NCBI GenBank assembly: GCA_900642245.1
Contig: CAAAJI010000385.1
Coordinates: 1-18,788 of the forward strand
Origin: Fragilaria radians
Taxonomy: Eukaryota > Bacillariophyta > Fragilariophyceae > Fragilariales > Fragilariaceae
Direction of reading: 5' to 3'
DNA: 18,788 nucleotides
Shown: in pieces, positions 1 to 9,576 of the stretch
Numbering within the stretch: position 1 is the stretch's first letter
Layout of the letters: every line of letters starts with the position of its first letter
Position numbers and translations under genes: made by a program
Notes under the pieces: generated by a model
The model's database searches: none
The model's input: the letters and a program-made list of their open reading frames with translations, nothing else
Told to the model about the DNA's origin: nothing

Positions 1-160
1 AGTCTTTGATGCTAATGATTAACAGGAATGTAGTAGCCTTGTTTAATTGATCACGTGTGTGTAAATCTGTACAGAAAGGAGCTTTCGAACAACATGTACC
101 TGGTGGCAGTTTCGCTGGATTGGACTGATTTTTTCGGATCCTACCCAAATTATTTACTTA

Positions 161-174
161 ATATATATATATAT
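161..174. repeat. short (AT)7 microsatellite
   Basis: Seven perfect AT units lie in a gene-free region. It is small and likely to vary in length between strains. No function is implied. Confidence 0.8.
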
Positions 175-1680
175 CAGAATCTTCATTTATGCACATTGCT
201 ATGACCACGGGAATGGTTCACGCGTTGAGTCTTCCTGCATAGCCACGCATCGCTAGAGGTAGTCGGAGATGGCATAACGTATAATGCAATTCGAGTCTTC
301 TCCTATATCTCTACGTAGGAAATATTTCCCTTGAGCTCTGTGGAGACTCCGTATTGTATATTCTACATAGAAACGATTCCTTAACTACTTTCAATCCTTT
401 CGCTATGCTCTCTCTGATCGCACTTGAGATTTCAATATTGCGGATCGAAATTTTTGTCGACACACTTTTTTCCTAGTATAATTAACTATACCACAAACAT
501 TCGCTGAATGCAGCACTAATTCCATCCATGATAAACCTGGATACATCTACCCGGAAATATCAAATCGTTTTTGCAATGTGTTTAACATACCAATAATATC
601 ATTCTAATTATTTTAGTATAGTGGGATAGTTATCACCTGTTGCCATAAGTTGATAATAAAATACGTTTCAAAGCATCTGTGTTTTGATGAAATGGCTGAG
701 GAATCCAAAAAAGTAGGCAAATCAATTTGATTGTCCTTTATGATGCAACAGATACTTTTCGAAACTTGATTTGTATTGTTTCTTCAAAGCCATTCACTGC
801 GCTACCAGTTTTTGCCAAGTTATTTTCACAGCTTCTTCCTTGCCTTAATACACTTTTCTTCGATTTCTAGTTAGGGACCATGGCTAATAGCATGTGCAGA
901 ACGATGACGTTTTCAGAGGTTGACTCTCATTCGAATGAGGTAGTAAGTATGAAAGGATCCTCTTTCATTGTAATGAATGGTCTGTGAAACACACTTTCAT
1001 TGCAACAACAATCTATTGTTTATGCCACAACTGAGGCATTCACCTTTAAAAATATCAGGATTCATTAGTCATTATACTTTGTTAATATCCCTATTGCTTT
1101 GATTGAAAAGAGGACTGAAAAAATCCAAAATGGCAATTAGAAGGGAAATAAGGACAGGAAGGGCTATTTTGTTTCAGTATCCCAGATTTTACTGTCAGTG
1201 CAGCAGTTTAGGACAAATCTTCCTTGCACAAAGTAGTAGAATAGAGACAAATGAAAAGATTGAAGTGGAAAGGTGAAACGTACTTTTCTTTTGATCTATT
1301 ACTGAAGATATTTTTTGAACCGGGTGGGAAATCTGGGCTAAAGCGTACAAAATGAATTTGAGCATGAGGGACATTCATTGTTTAAGATAACAGAGTGGTA
1401 TTGACTGACATGGAATAATACTAGGCTTGAAAATATACGTAGAAGGATTTAAGTTGTATCTTGAAAAAATTAAGACCTGAAGACCAACAAATAAATCTTT
1501 TTATCTGTGAAATCAGCCAGAGCGAGTTGCAAGCGATTTGGAAATGTGCTTTATAAAGGCTTGAGTTTGAGTGATGTTAGATTAGAAGGAATAATGGTCC
1601 TGACAATGCTTATTGACAGGTTTAGGCAGCAAAATAGTAGTCAAGAGAAAGTAAAATTATTAGTAACCACTATTTAGTTA

Positions 1681-1734
1681 CAGCATGTCTTGAGGTTGCG
1701 GTTTGATTCGTTAGCTTGATAAGTAGACATGCTG
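1681..1734. repeat. 10-bp perfect inverted repeat
   Basis: CAGCATGTCT at 1681-1690 is the exact reverse complement of AGACATGCTG at 1725-1734, with a 34-nt spacer. It could form a hairpin or be a chance match: with spacers of this size about one such pair is expected in a window this long. No transposon terminal motif was recognised around it. Confidence 0.6.
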
Positions 1735-1873
1735 AATTCAAATATCAAGCGGAATCGTTTGATGCAATATAGATGATCGCCTCACTATTGGAAATGATGA
1801 TACATGTAATGAAGAATTTGAGACTTAAATGTCACTGGTTTGGTTTACGTGTCGAACATGGGCTGAACGATAA

Positions 1874-2134
1874 TTTAAGTTACAAGCTTTTGCAGTAAGC
1901 CGAAAGAGGAAGAATTTCAATGATGCCATAGCCTTTGACCAATCATTTAAGCAAGGGCTTTGAGGCGAAAAATATCCTGGAAGTCCCAGATTTAGCACTA
2001 ACAAGAGATCTGGTGTAGAAATCCTCTTTAATCAGATCAAATACGCCTACTATGACATCACAGAGAATCTGAAAAAAGGTTCAAAGTATATGGATAGAAC
2101 CATTACTACATTCAACAACTTACTGTGTAGATAA
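1874..2134 (+). other. possible decayed coding frame, family unknown
   Basis: One forward frame runs from just after a TAA at 1871-1873 to a TAA at 2132-2134, with a single internal TGA at 1961-1963. The conceptual product is polar and rich in Lys, Asn and Phe, which looks more protein-like than the surrounding frames. There is no start codon in a convincing context and no motif I recognise. It may be a fossil transposon exon or chance. I have little confidence that it is coding. Confidence 0.15.
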
Positions 2135-3681
2135 ATCGTACAACGGATACAGAAGCATTCTGTTCAAACACTGACCCAATGATATGTGATAAGGCTTAAT
2201 AATTCCAAATCCGCGTGAAATATCCTAGCGTTTAGGTTACCTCACTGTTCCCTTCTCTGGTATTACAAGCAGACCACCACATATTTGAACGAATTCTCTC
2301 CAACAACCCTGGCCGATTAATCCAGACTCATATCAATATCTTGATGACTTGATCACTCATTTAGAATTTCTTATCATCATGAGAGACCAATTCCCGGCAT
2401 TCCTTATATTTTTTCAAGCCTTCTATATCTATTTTAAGACTATTTGGAGAACATTTTTACTTCCATGTCTTTTTCATTGCTTAGTTATATCGAGCAATGA
2501 AACCTGGTATTTGGAAAACAGTAGCACATCGATTCCTCTTATGCGCCTCTAATCATTTATTCCATCAAAATCATCTTTTCCAATAGGATTGCCTATGCTG
2601 TTGTTAACACTTGAAGATATCTTTGACGCACGCTCATGCTCTCAACATCATGTGTTCATGTGGTACTGTGAAGTCTTTAAGTGGAATCTGTGTTCTCTTT
2701 ATTCAAGCTGATTTCCTTCCATGATTGTCACTCAACTCACCCTTAAAATATGATTTACATCCCAGTAATTGCCCTATTCATCTGTATTTTATAATGGTTT
2801 TCTAAAGATATTCTCCGCAATTTCCAGGCCTGTAATGGAAAAGAAGGGATTCACCGCTGAAGCTTGGGCACTGAATCTAACCCAATAGAATGTAAAAGCC
2901 TTGGTCTTCTTCCACTACATTAGGACTTAAGAAACTCTCCATCGTTCATTGTTATGGTGCTGGCTTGAATCGAAATGTCTGTATTGTAGACTTACTTAAT
3001 TTAAATATTCCCATACGACAAATTGTTTTCATATATACTTGAATATGTTAGTCTTCCTTTTTATCACTTACAGCTCGGATGTCTTACCCAACCAAAGTGC
3101 CTTCTTTTTCAAATGCCTGAGTATAAAATGACAGTAAGATGTCAAATTTCTAATTTGCGGCTTTATTTCCTTTGCTTGAATTTTTTTGATGATCCAAATA
3201 CCGCTAATTTTGTGCTGGAGTCCGATATTTCTTTATAAAAGACCGTGTTAGTGCTGGAGCATTCCGTAGAGTATCGTGCAACTAATGAAACAATAGCTGA
3301 TTGATTACAAAACTTCGACAAATAATATCAGACTTTTAGATTTTGCGTTCCTACCTTAAATGTGGAATGATTGACTACGAAAAGGATAAGTGTAGTCTGT
3401 TAGGAGTTGGCAAATCAAATTGTTATCAAAAGTACTTTGGAAAAATAAAAAGTGATGACGCCAATGCAAATGTTTTTGCTTTTGAATTATTTCTTGAATG
3501 ATGTATCGATGTATGATTGTACGTACCTACATATCAATTTATTTTAAAGGAAGTCAGATGTGTTGAGCAATCTAAACGAATTACAGATATCATCAAGAAA
3601 TCCTGTAGAATATGGGCTAGGTGTCATCTTCATTTTAGTTTCAAACGTGACGTCGTGAAACCTGAATATCTCTTTTTTCAA

Positions 3682-4239
3682 TTATTTTGCATCCTTGTGA
3701 CTCAACTTGATGTGATCGAAATGCCAGATGAGTCTGTTATTGAATTCGTATAATACGATTTGTGACGCAAGGATTATAGGCATTCCCTTGAAATCCTCTC
3801 TCATCAGGATCCTTTCTGAATTTTTCAAATATAGTAGCCATGCCGGTAACATTCTATACGATGCCTTTCTCAATTCAGCATGTAAGACACTCACATTGGC
3901 CCCTTGGACCACATGATCTGCATATCTTTCTGTATTCATATTTGTGAGCATTTTTGGTAGTTGCCCCTTGATCTTCATGATCATTCTTTCGCCATCATTG
4001 CAGACTAAGTCAGTTTGAACAAATCCATTGGGTATGTCTGATGTCATGACATCCGTTCCTTGATCTGCTTCACTTGCAGCTGTAGTAATAATTGCCTCTG
4101 TAGACGTCATAGGACTTGGTGCCTTACCATTAGCTATGTGACTCCTCTGCTTACTTCTGTTTGCATAAGTTCTGGCTTTCACTTTGCCATCAGGCTCCAC
4201 AATAAAAAAATAATCTCTCCATGGCTTTCCAATTTTCAT
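3682..4239 (-). pseudogene. copia reverse transcriptase fragment
   Basis: This is the longest intact frame of the element, 185 codons. It covers the N-terminal and middle parts of the RVT_2-type reverse transcriptase: KARTYANRSKQR, then a segment ending in DIPNGFVQTDL (the first catalytic-Asp motif region of copia RTs), and near the end WHFDHIKLSHKD. That last segment corresponds to the family's YVDD-like WHVDDLKISH motif. The second Asp of the catalytic pair is replaced by His (FDH), consistent with an inactive enzyme. The frame stops right after HKDAK, where an intact RT would continue into RNase H. The ATG at 4239 is not a real start: homology continues upstream in another frame. In intact elements the product is part of a Gag-Pol polyprotein that copies element RNA into DNA. 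Confidence 0.88.
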
Positions 4240-5050
4240 GTGACGACGGTTCCTTGACTCTTATTGGTCGAAACACTTCTCTCTTTTGTAACTGTTCAAT
4301 ATCTGCTAACTTGGCTTTGTAGCTTTATGGACCAAAGTGATCCAATCCTTTTTAGGAGTAAATGTCTCCATGAACTGTTGACATTGCTTATTGATGTATC
4401 CAATGATTTTTTGTGCAATAACCTTTGCCGCGTTAGTTGAAGATGTTTAGCATGTGGCGTAGCATAAAAATGTCACTGGTGTAAATTCATCCCTGAAGGA
4501 ACTCTCCTTATTCTTGTTCTTCTTACCGTTTGTTGACTTCCGCTTAGTCATCTGTGCTTTCAAGTCTTTGTCGGGATTGGATGCTTCATCACTTTCTAAA
4601 AAAATTGGTTGCCTTTTCCACATTATTATTCCGAATGATTCTAATTGATTTCTTCATTGTTAAACCTTGAATTCTGATTCAACATCGCTTCTAATTTGTT
4701 GGGATGAACCTCATCATAATCTAACTCAACAAAGTTCTCAAATTATGGTTTGTTGTTATCCTCGTCTTTGTCAATGTAATCCACTCCTGCAATCCAAGAG
4801 GAGTCGCAAATTACTCTCTTGAATTTGTTAATTTTCTTAATTCCTTCATTTTTCCATCCTTTTCTGCTGCCTTGGGTATCACAATGATCACATTTTTAGT
4901 CATGGGTATTTGAGTAACTGTATGCATTGCAATCATGTTACCAGCATGCAAATTGCGTAACTGATGCCCTCTCTGTAGGTTGTTAATTTACCTTAAGCAA
5001 ATGCAATCCATGGTTCTTGGTTTCTGTGAATTCTTCTGAGACTTGCTGCC
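4240..5050 (-). pseudogene. copia integrase tail, linker and RT N-terminus, broken
   Basis: Conceptual translation in three shifting minus-strand frames restores a collinear copia profile. Around 5030-4990 there is PRTMDCICLR followed by a stop, then GHQLRNLHAG, VTQIPMT and EKDGKMKEL. After a frame change near 4820 come WIAGVDYIDKDED and an acidic stretch. From 4620 another frame reads through a Lys/Asn-rich linker to a stop at 4447-4449. A further frame change at the A5 run (minus strand, 4349-4353) leads into QLQKREVFRP just before the intact RT fragment. The many independent lesions show old decay rather than one sequencing error. No start codon or promoter is assigned. Confidence 0.8.
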
Positions 5051-5164
5051 CTTCAATTGACTCTTCTAATTTGGGTATGATTCATTCTTTTGCTTGGGCG
5101 TGCTCTACAGTGAGATATAGAAATCTATTTTTGATTACTTTGTTCTTTAGCCTTGTGTAGTCTT

Positions 5165-5550
5165 TGAACTTCTCTCAGGGAGAACTTCTTGACCCTTCTC
5201 AAGAGATGTTCATGAACCCTCTTTAAGAATTAGATATTGTTCTAAATCTTCTTCCCAATTGTTTAGACAAGTCTCTTCAACTTGTTCATAAGGGCAAGTT
5301 GGTGGTCAATAAGGATAAGCTAGTTTAGCTTTTAGATTCTTTTGCTATTAGAGAGTTAACTCTCTGATTATCTCTTTACATAGATCATTATCATACCCGT
5401 CCTAGATTGGATACGGTGTTGGATTGTAAAATTATACTTTCCATTTATAAACAATATTTAATCTTCACTGAGTTTAGCTAGTGAATCGTTTATCATAAGT
5501 AAACTTGTGGTAGGTAAGTAATAGGATAGTTTACTTGTAACTATCCATAG
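5165..5550. repeat. cluster of short inverted repeats (hairpin block)
   Basis: Seven small inverted repeats follow one another in under 400 bp. They are TTCTC/GAGAA (5170-5184), TCTTGA/TCAAGA (5187-5204), GTTCATGAAC (5208-5217), CAACTTG/CAAGTTG (5278-5301), AGAGAGTTAACTCTCT (5350-5365), GTTTA/TAAAC (5488-5504) and GGATAGTT/AACTATCC (5524-5546). The 16-bp perfect palindrome and the 8-bp stem with a 7-nt loop are the strongest. The block begins where copia homology ends, so it may belong to the element's terminal region or mark a later insertion. No coding frame runs through it. Confidence 0.6.
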
Positions 5551-5689
5551 CTAGATGAGAAAATATAAGAATATGTTGATTCTACTATTATTTACTCGGC
5601 ACTAACGGTATAGGACGTCTCTGTATACCAGTACACACACACATCTCCTAGTTTAATATTTTATCATTCAACTCTTATTGTTTACAACC
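5417..5689. other. possible solo or partial LTR
   Basis: The segment opens with TGTTGGATTGTA and its other end reads TTTACAACC, so GGATTGTA faces GGTTGTA in inverted orientation. That is loosely like copia LTR ends (TG...CA), but the right end lacks a clean CA and I see no target-site duplication. It contains a TATA-like AATATAAGAATA near 5560. The roughly 270-bp size suits a copia LTR. It sits beside the copia fragment, with the internal region between the LTR and the integrase missing. No second copy exists in this window, so this remains a weak call. Confidence 0.2.
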
Positions 5690-7190
5690 TATTGTGTTAA
5701 GGATTAGCTTCTAGAACCTTCAGCCAAGGTAGGTCAGGGCGACTAAATATGACGGAATTCTATCTAGTATCGGATATCATTTGGATCTATGTGTTCCGAA
5801 ATCAAAATCTCTACATCTCATTGTCCATGTAAGAGGGTGAATCTTGTTTAATCTCTCAAGTAATTGTTTCATTAATTCTCTATTAACTTCTAAAAGCACT
5901 TGTTGCAAATCATAGCATTGCTCTTATTACAATATTATGGCTCCCTGATACGAATGAAAAAATGCCATATGAACTCCTTATCAACAAATTATGCTCCTAA
6001 TCATCCGATATGCTAGATAAGTTGTCCCATTATTCTGGTTTGTCACTTTCCTGTAGGTTATTCAATCTATTTTCACAGTTCATATATATTCGGTATCTGC
6101 TGGAACTTCACTTTTTACCAATCTCACTAACCAGAATCACTAATATCTGACAAGCGTAGCATCATTGTCGTACGCTGTCTCGACATTTTGATGGCCTTAT
6201 TGTAAAAAGTGTTTAGTAATACCTCCCTCTTGGCTCTTTACCTCCGTAATACTAAGCAAAGATAACAAACGAAAGTCTATCTTATTATAAGATAGAAGAA
6301 TTAATAGAATAAAGTACTTGAATTGATCTCCCATGAGAAGCAATTCACTAACTGAGAATTTAGATAAAAATGCTATTGGTGTAAAAATTGTGATTACTAA
6401 ACTTCGTCGGGTGGACTTAAATCGTGAATTCCGATCGTGACTCTCGGTAAATTTCAAACTGACAGTCGTTCCAAACGGTCACAAGGTCTCACATTTTAGT
6501 ATGTGTGTCAACCGACAATAAACAATCACTTAAACCCTTGTAACATTTCATCTAGTCGATAATATAACACAATTTACTAGACCCGAATTATTGCTCGCTT
6601 AGAATCTTCTGAAGATCACACTTTATCTTTGCTGCAATTTCACAGTAAGAAAATTACTGAGACAGTTCCCATGTATTTCTTGAAACAACAGGCGAATCAT
6701 CAAATTTTTCTGGCACTTGATTCAGGGCCGGTATTTGCTTTGATGCTATCAGAAAATTGCCTATCCTATAGCTTTGGTGGTAAACTTCAAGCTGATTAAT
6801 ATAATTTGTATCTTGATAAAGAGAAGGGAAACGTAAAAGTTTTACAAGCCAGAAAGCAGCCTGCCCTTTCTTTAAAACTGCTCATTCTGGCTTCCTCGGC
6901 GCTAACTTGGCAGCCATTAAACTGATTAGTCAATTTGTGGCTTTTAAAGATCAAGTTAACTATGGGATGCAAATTGAATAAAACTGCTTTGTCCCATAAT
7001 TTTTATAGCTAATCTCATTCGACTTATAAATGACAATAGTGTTAAGCGGCGACCCTTAACCATGTCATTTCGAAACAAGTGGATTTCCAACAATGACTTG
7101 ACTATAATGAATGTTTTTAAATTCTTGATGGAATTTTTTTACCAACCAAATGTGTTTGTTTCCCTGTCTCTTACCTCCATGGTTCAGAAA
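5690..7190. other. intergenic stretch, no recognised gene
   Basis: No supported coding frame. The open frame at 6197-6457 on the minus strand starts with TTG and resembles nothing known. The last few hundred bases before 7191 probably include the 3' UTR and poly(A) region of the Psf2 gene, which is transcribed toward lower coordinates. The notable element is the stem-loop at 6846-6893. Confidence 0.5.
6846..6893. other. strong imperfect stem-loop, possible structured RNA
   Basis: AAGCCAGAA plus AGCAG (6846-6859) pairs with CTGCT (6878-6882) and TTCTGGCTT (6885-6893). This gives 14 base pairs interrupted only by a 2-nt CA bulge at 6883-6884, with an 18-nt loop. It is more GC-rich than its surroundings. 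It lies about 300 nt downstream of the Psf2 stop codon, so it could be in that 3' UTR, be an independent small RNA, or be a mobile-element end. Orientation is not determined because the stem is nearly symmetric. Confidence 0.5.
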
Positions 7191-7883
7191 CTACCGAAAT
7201 CGACGTAATCGACTAGTCGTCACAACATTACTCTTTGTCATAGATGAATGATGGCTTTCACCATCAACTTCTTGAACAGGTTGGGAATCACTTGATATCT
7301 TCTTCGATGATGATGCTAGGAGCATGTGATGTTGAAATGCAGTCCTGCAAAATGGCTCAATCGCAGCAAGTTCCAGCGATCCGATTCCTGTGACATCAAT
7401 CACTGGTAGTGGTTCTGAAGAGCTTAACGACTGTTCTGATAAAGTATGCAAATTTCTACGAATTTTATCCATCCGAACGGTTGCAATATCTTGTAACAAA
7501 ATACGAATGGACTCTTGATCTTCCATTTCTGCCATGGCCATGACAGTTTTGGAAATTTCTTGATAACGAAATGGTAAATCTGGACTGAAGCTTTCTGTAT
7601 CTTGTTCATATCGTAATATCCTTCGGAGAGTTTCAACTTCCATCCAGGTGGGTGCTTGTATTCGGGCCACTGATTTTTGCTGAAAGAGAATTGCCATCCA
7701 TAGGGGTACTTGCAAAGGAAATCCTGCCGTGAAGGGACCAACTTTCGAGTAGGAAATCAATTCAAGAGGTTTGGGATACGAAAATGATGGCACAATCGTA
7801 ATCAATTCATCACCAGCCAGGAATTCAGAGCATGCATGCCGCTTAATGTCGGCAAACGAAGGCGAATTTACTTCGAAGCTCAT
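7191..7883 (-). CDS. PSF2: DNA replication complex GINS subunit Psf2
   Basis: A 230-residue intronless protein. Psf2 is one of four GINS subunits. GINS joins Cdc45 and MCM2-7 to form the CMG replicative helicase in the nucleus, at origins and forks. The match is direct: FLAGDELITIVPSFS (residues 21-35), GPFTAGFPLQVPLWMAI (49-65), PTWMEVETLRRI (78-89) and a helical part ending in IRILLQDIATVRMDKIRRNL (126-145). These follow the order and spacing of animal and yeast Psf2. The segment around DVTGIGSLELAAIEPF (163-178) matches the C-terminal part of the fold. A Ser-rich tail of about 45 residues makes it longer than human GINS2 (185 residues). The ATG at 7883 is chosen because the family N-terminus starts soon after it. 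It diverges from the GT34 gene, with which it shares a 239-bp upstream region. Confidence 0.93.
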   Translation of the reverse strand: MSFEVNSPSFADIKRHACSEFLAGDELITIVPSFSYPKPLELISYSKVGPFTAGFPLQVPLWMAILFQQKSVARIQAPTWMEVETLRRILRYEQDTESFSPDLPFRYQEISKTVMAMAEMEDQESIRILLQDIATVRMDKIRRNLHTLSEQSLSSSEPLPVIDVTGIGSLELAAIEPFCRTAFQHHMLLASSSKKISSDSQPVQEVDGESHHSSMTKSNVVTTSRLRRFR

Positions 7884-8122
7884 GATTACAAAAAACCAAA
7901 AATTATGAAAAAATGTGAAATGGCGCGCAACATTTAAAATACTGACTACGGTATAATAGTAACTTGTAGGTAAACAAAACTCATTTGGATATTTGATATT
8001 TTCTACATTGTGAATGAAGAATTACTGAAAATGATTGTTGTCACTTAGGATGACTAAAATGACAAGTCCTCAAATTACTCTTATCCGCCCTTGTGATATC
8101 GACAATAATCTTCTTTCTCAAC
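7884..8122. promoter_or_regulatory. divergent intergenic region, likely bidirectional promoter
   Basis: These 239 bp separate the start codons of Psf2 (minus) and the GT34 gene (plus), so both core promoters and 5' UTRs must fit here unless 5' exons lie elsewhere. The region is AT-rich. The exception is TGGCGCGCAA at about 7920-7929, a GC-dense patch that resembles an imperfect E2F/DP site (consensus TTTSSCGC or its complement). Replication genes in many eukaryotes are E2F targets, which is why I note it, but the match is not exact and no site is proven. Confidence 0.45.
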
Positions 8123-9371
8123 ATGCCTCGCAGGAGACAAACCAATATTGAGATTTTGCTCCTCTTCTTGTGGATCATATTTATGCTTGGATGGAACATG
8201 CAAACGCTTGAATTTCATACGGTTCTCCTCAATCCGTCCAACAATTCTATTCGCCGCTCCAAGATTAATGCAACTTTAAAAGAGCAGTATGATGAAAAAA
8301 TACCGTCGTCCTTGGCTTCGCAGAATGCCATCTATTACGAACATAACCCAACAGTGGAAGAATTCCAGCGAGCAGATGTTTATGACTATTCGGATGCACT
8401 CTGTCCTGAGTTGGCCTCTGCATACGAATATTACCTCAAGAAATCTCCCGCTTCTGACCTAAGCGTAGCCATGGTACAGCTCGTGGGGAACTGGTCGGAC
8501 ATGAAAATGACTCAACTGATGCGGGACATTTTCCAACACAACGCAAGATTGGTTCGAAGGCATAAGTACCATGCTATTCCCATTGAGAAAATTCCATATG
8601 GACAGTTGCTTTTCCCTACAGATGATTTGAATTCTCCACCATTTTGGAAGATGCAAGCTATACGAAACGTATGTCGAGATGTCAAGCCTGATTTTTGTTT
8701 GGTTTCTGGATGGAGACATTGTGTTAATGAATCCGTCCTATCGCATCGATGTTCTGTGGGAGTATCATCGTCAGTGGGCTGAATTGGATGGTATGGACAT
8801 TCTATTTTCCCATGATATGAATGGAATTAATTCAGGAGCATTCATTGTCAATTGCACTAGCACATTAGCTATGAAATTCCTGAAGATGCTTATACCTATG
8901 TCCTTTCAAGTCAGGAAAATGCCCGGTGTCGATCCAGATTTGTTCGAGCAAAACGCAATACATTATTTACTTGACACACCGCAATGGAAGAGTTCTCATG
9001 TTAGACCACGTCGGACAATATCAGATGGAGACTGGACCTTCTTTTCTCCTGACAAATTGAGACGACGTATTCGAACGACATTGCAACCGTGCTCGATGTT
9101 CACGCTGCCTCTAATCATTGATCATCCTTGTACATATGATCAAGGAGGTCCTCTTTGGTACGAGTTCGGTCATGTTGCTGTACATACAGCAGGGATGAGA
9201 CAGATAATAAATCGCTCATCCTACCTTCTAAGAAGACTTCACGAAGCCAAGAATTTATTGGTTGATCAGAAAACATCGGACACCAAAAGTGTTATCGTGG
9301 AATACCTCCGTGATCAGAGAAATCGAAAATCTGTGTTACGAACGCCTTGCAAAGAGCTATACTCGATATGA
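8123..9371 (+). CDS. GT34-like Golgi glycosyltransferase, frame broken by 1 base
   Basis: A type II membrane protein resembling the galactosyl/mannosyl/xylosyltransferase family GT34 (Gma12, Mnn10, plant XXT). These enzymes transfer a sugar from a nucleotide donor to glycans in the Golgi. I start at the ATG at 8123, since the reading frame further upstream only offers a GTG at 8093. Residues 9-25 form the membrane anchor. FWKMQAIRNV (about 174-183) is the family's W-K-x-x-x-I motif. The metal-binding DxD reads WFLDGDIVLMNP, and NGINSGAFIVN follows as the counterpart of N-T/S-G-x-F. The first frame runs past the break to 8782, while homology continues from about 8694 in the +1 frame. One base too many in the T5 run at 8692-8696 explains this. 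The joined product would be about 415 residues. It may be a sequencing error, a young pseudogene, or rarely a true frameshift. The gene ends 205 bp from the convergent phosphatase gene. Confidence 0.8.
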
Positions 9372-9576
9372 CATGTTTTATACGAATCTTTTGGGTGGTT
9401 ACTCTTACATAAGATTTAATGAGTTTCAATGGTTTCCTTAAGGCATGTATTTTGGCAAAGTCAACAGCGCCTTTTGGTCTTGCCTACACTTGATGATGAA
9501 AGGAAAAGTTAACGGGCAGTAATTCATAGTATTCCTCCTCACTCTAGTGTGCATAGACTATTCCTTTGTAGCGTTA

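Larger units (their letters stand above)
1..3660. other. long stretch without a recognisable gene
   Basis: All six frames are densely interrupted. The open frames at 2349-2552, 3023-3238 and 3517-3753 are short; those at 3023 and 3517 begin with TTG rather than ATG, and none resembles a family I know. The stretch holds a short TA run, a 10-bp inverted repeat and one weak decayed-frame candidate, listed separately. The neighbouring copia remnant suggests this is repeat-derived or otherwise decaying intergenic DNA, but I could not identify RNase H, gag or any other transposon domain in it. A small multi-exon gene cannot be excluded by eye. Confidence 0.55.
3660..5150 (-). mobile_element. decayed Ty1/copia (CoDi-like) retrotransposon fragment
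   Basis: Read on the minus strand, fragments appear in the order expected for a copia pol gene. First is the integrase C-terminal tail (PRTMDCICLR near 5028-4990, then VTQIPMT near 4919-4899, then WIAGVDY near 4800). A Lys-rich linker follows at about 4570-4500. Last is the reverse transcriptase with QLQKREVFRP, KARTYANRSKQR and TSDIPNGFVQTDL. The collinear order over 1.4 kb makes the assignment firm. Gag, protease, the catalytic integrase core and RNase H were not found, so this is a 5'- and 3'-truncated dead copy. The frame changes several times (near 4820, 4350 and 4240), and in-frame stops lie at 4447-4449 and 4325-4327. Confidence 0.9.

Noticed and set aside
6197..6457. Minus-strand open frame of 86 codons
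   Set aside because: It starts with TTG, has a biased Leu/Ser/Ile content typical of AT-rich noise, and shows no family motif.
8666..8690. Tiny intron (10, 14 or 18 nt GT...AG) as the cause of the GT34 frame change
   Set aside because: Such lengths are too short for spliceosomal introns, and removing them would delete residues that fit the family. A one-base change in the T5 run explains the data better.
9118..9143. 8-bp inverted repeat TTGATCAT/ATGATCAA
   Set aside because: It lies inside the GT34 coding sequence and is explained by codons; chance is sufficient.
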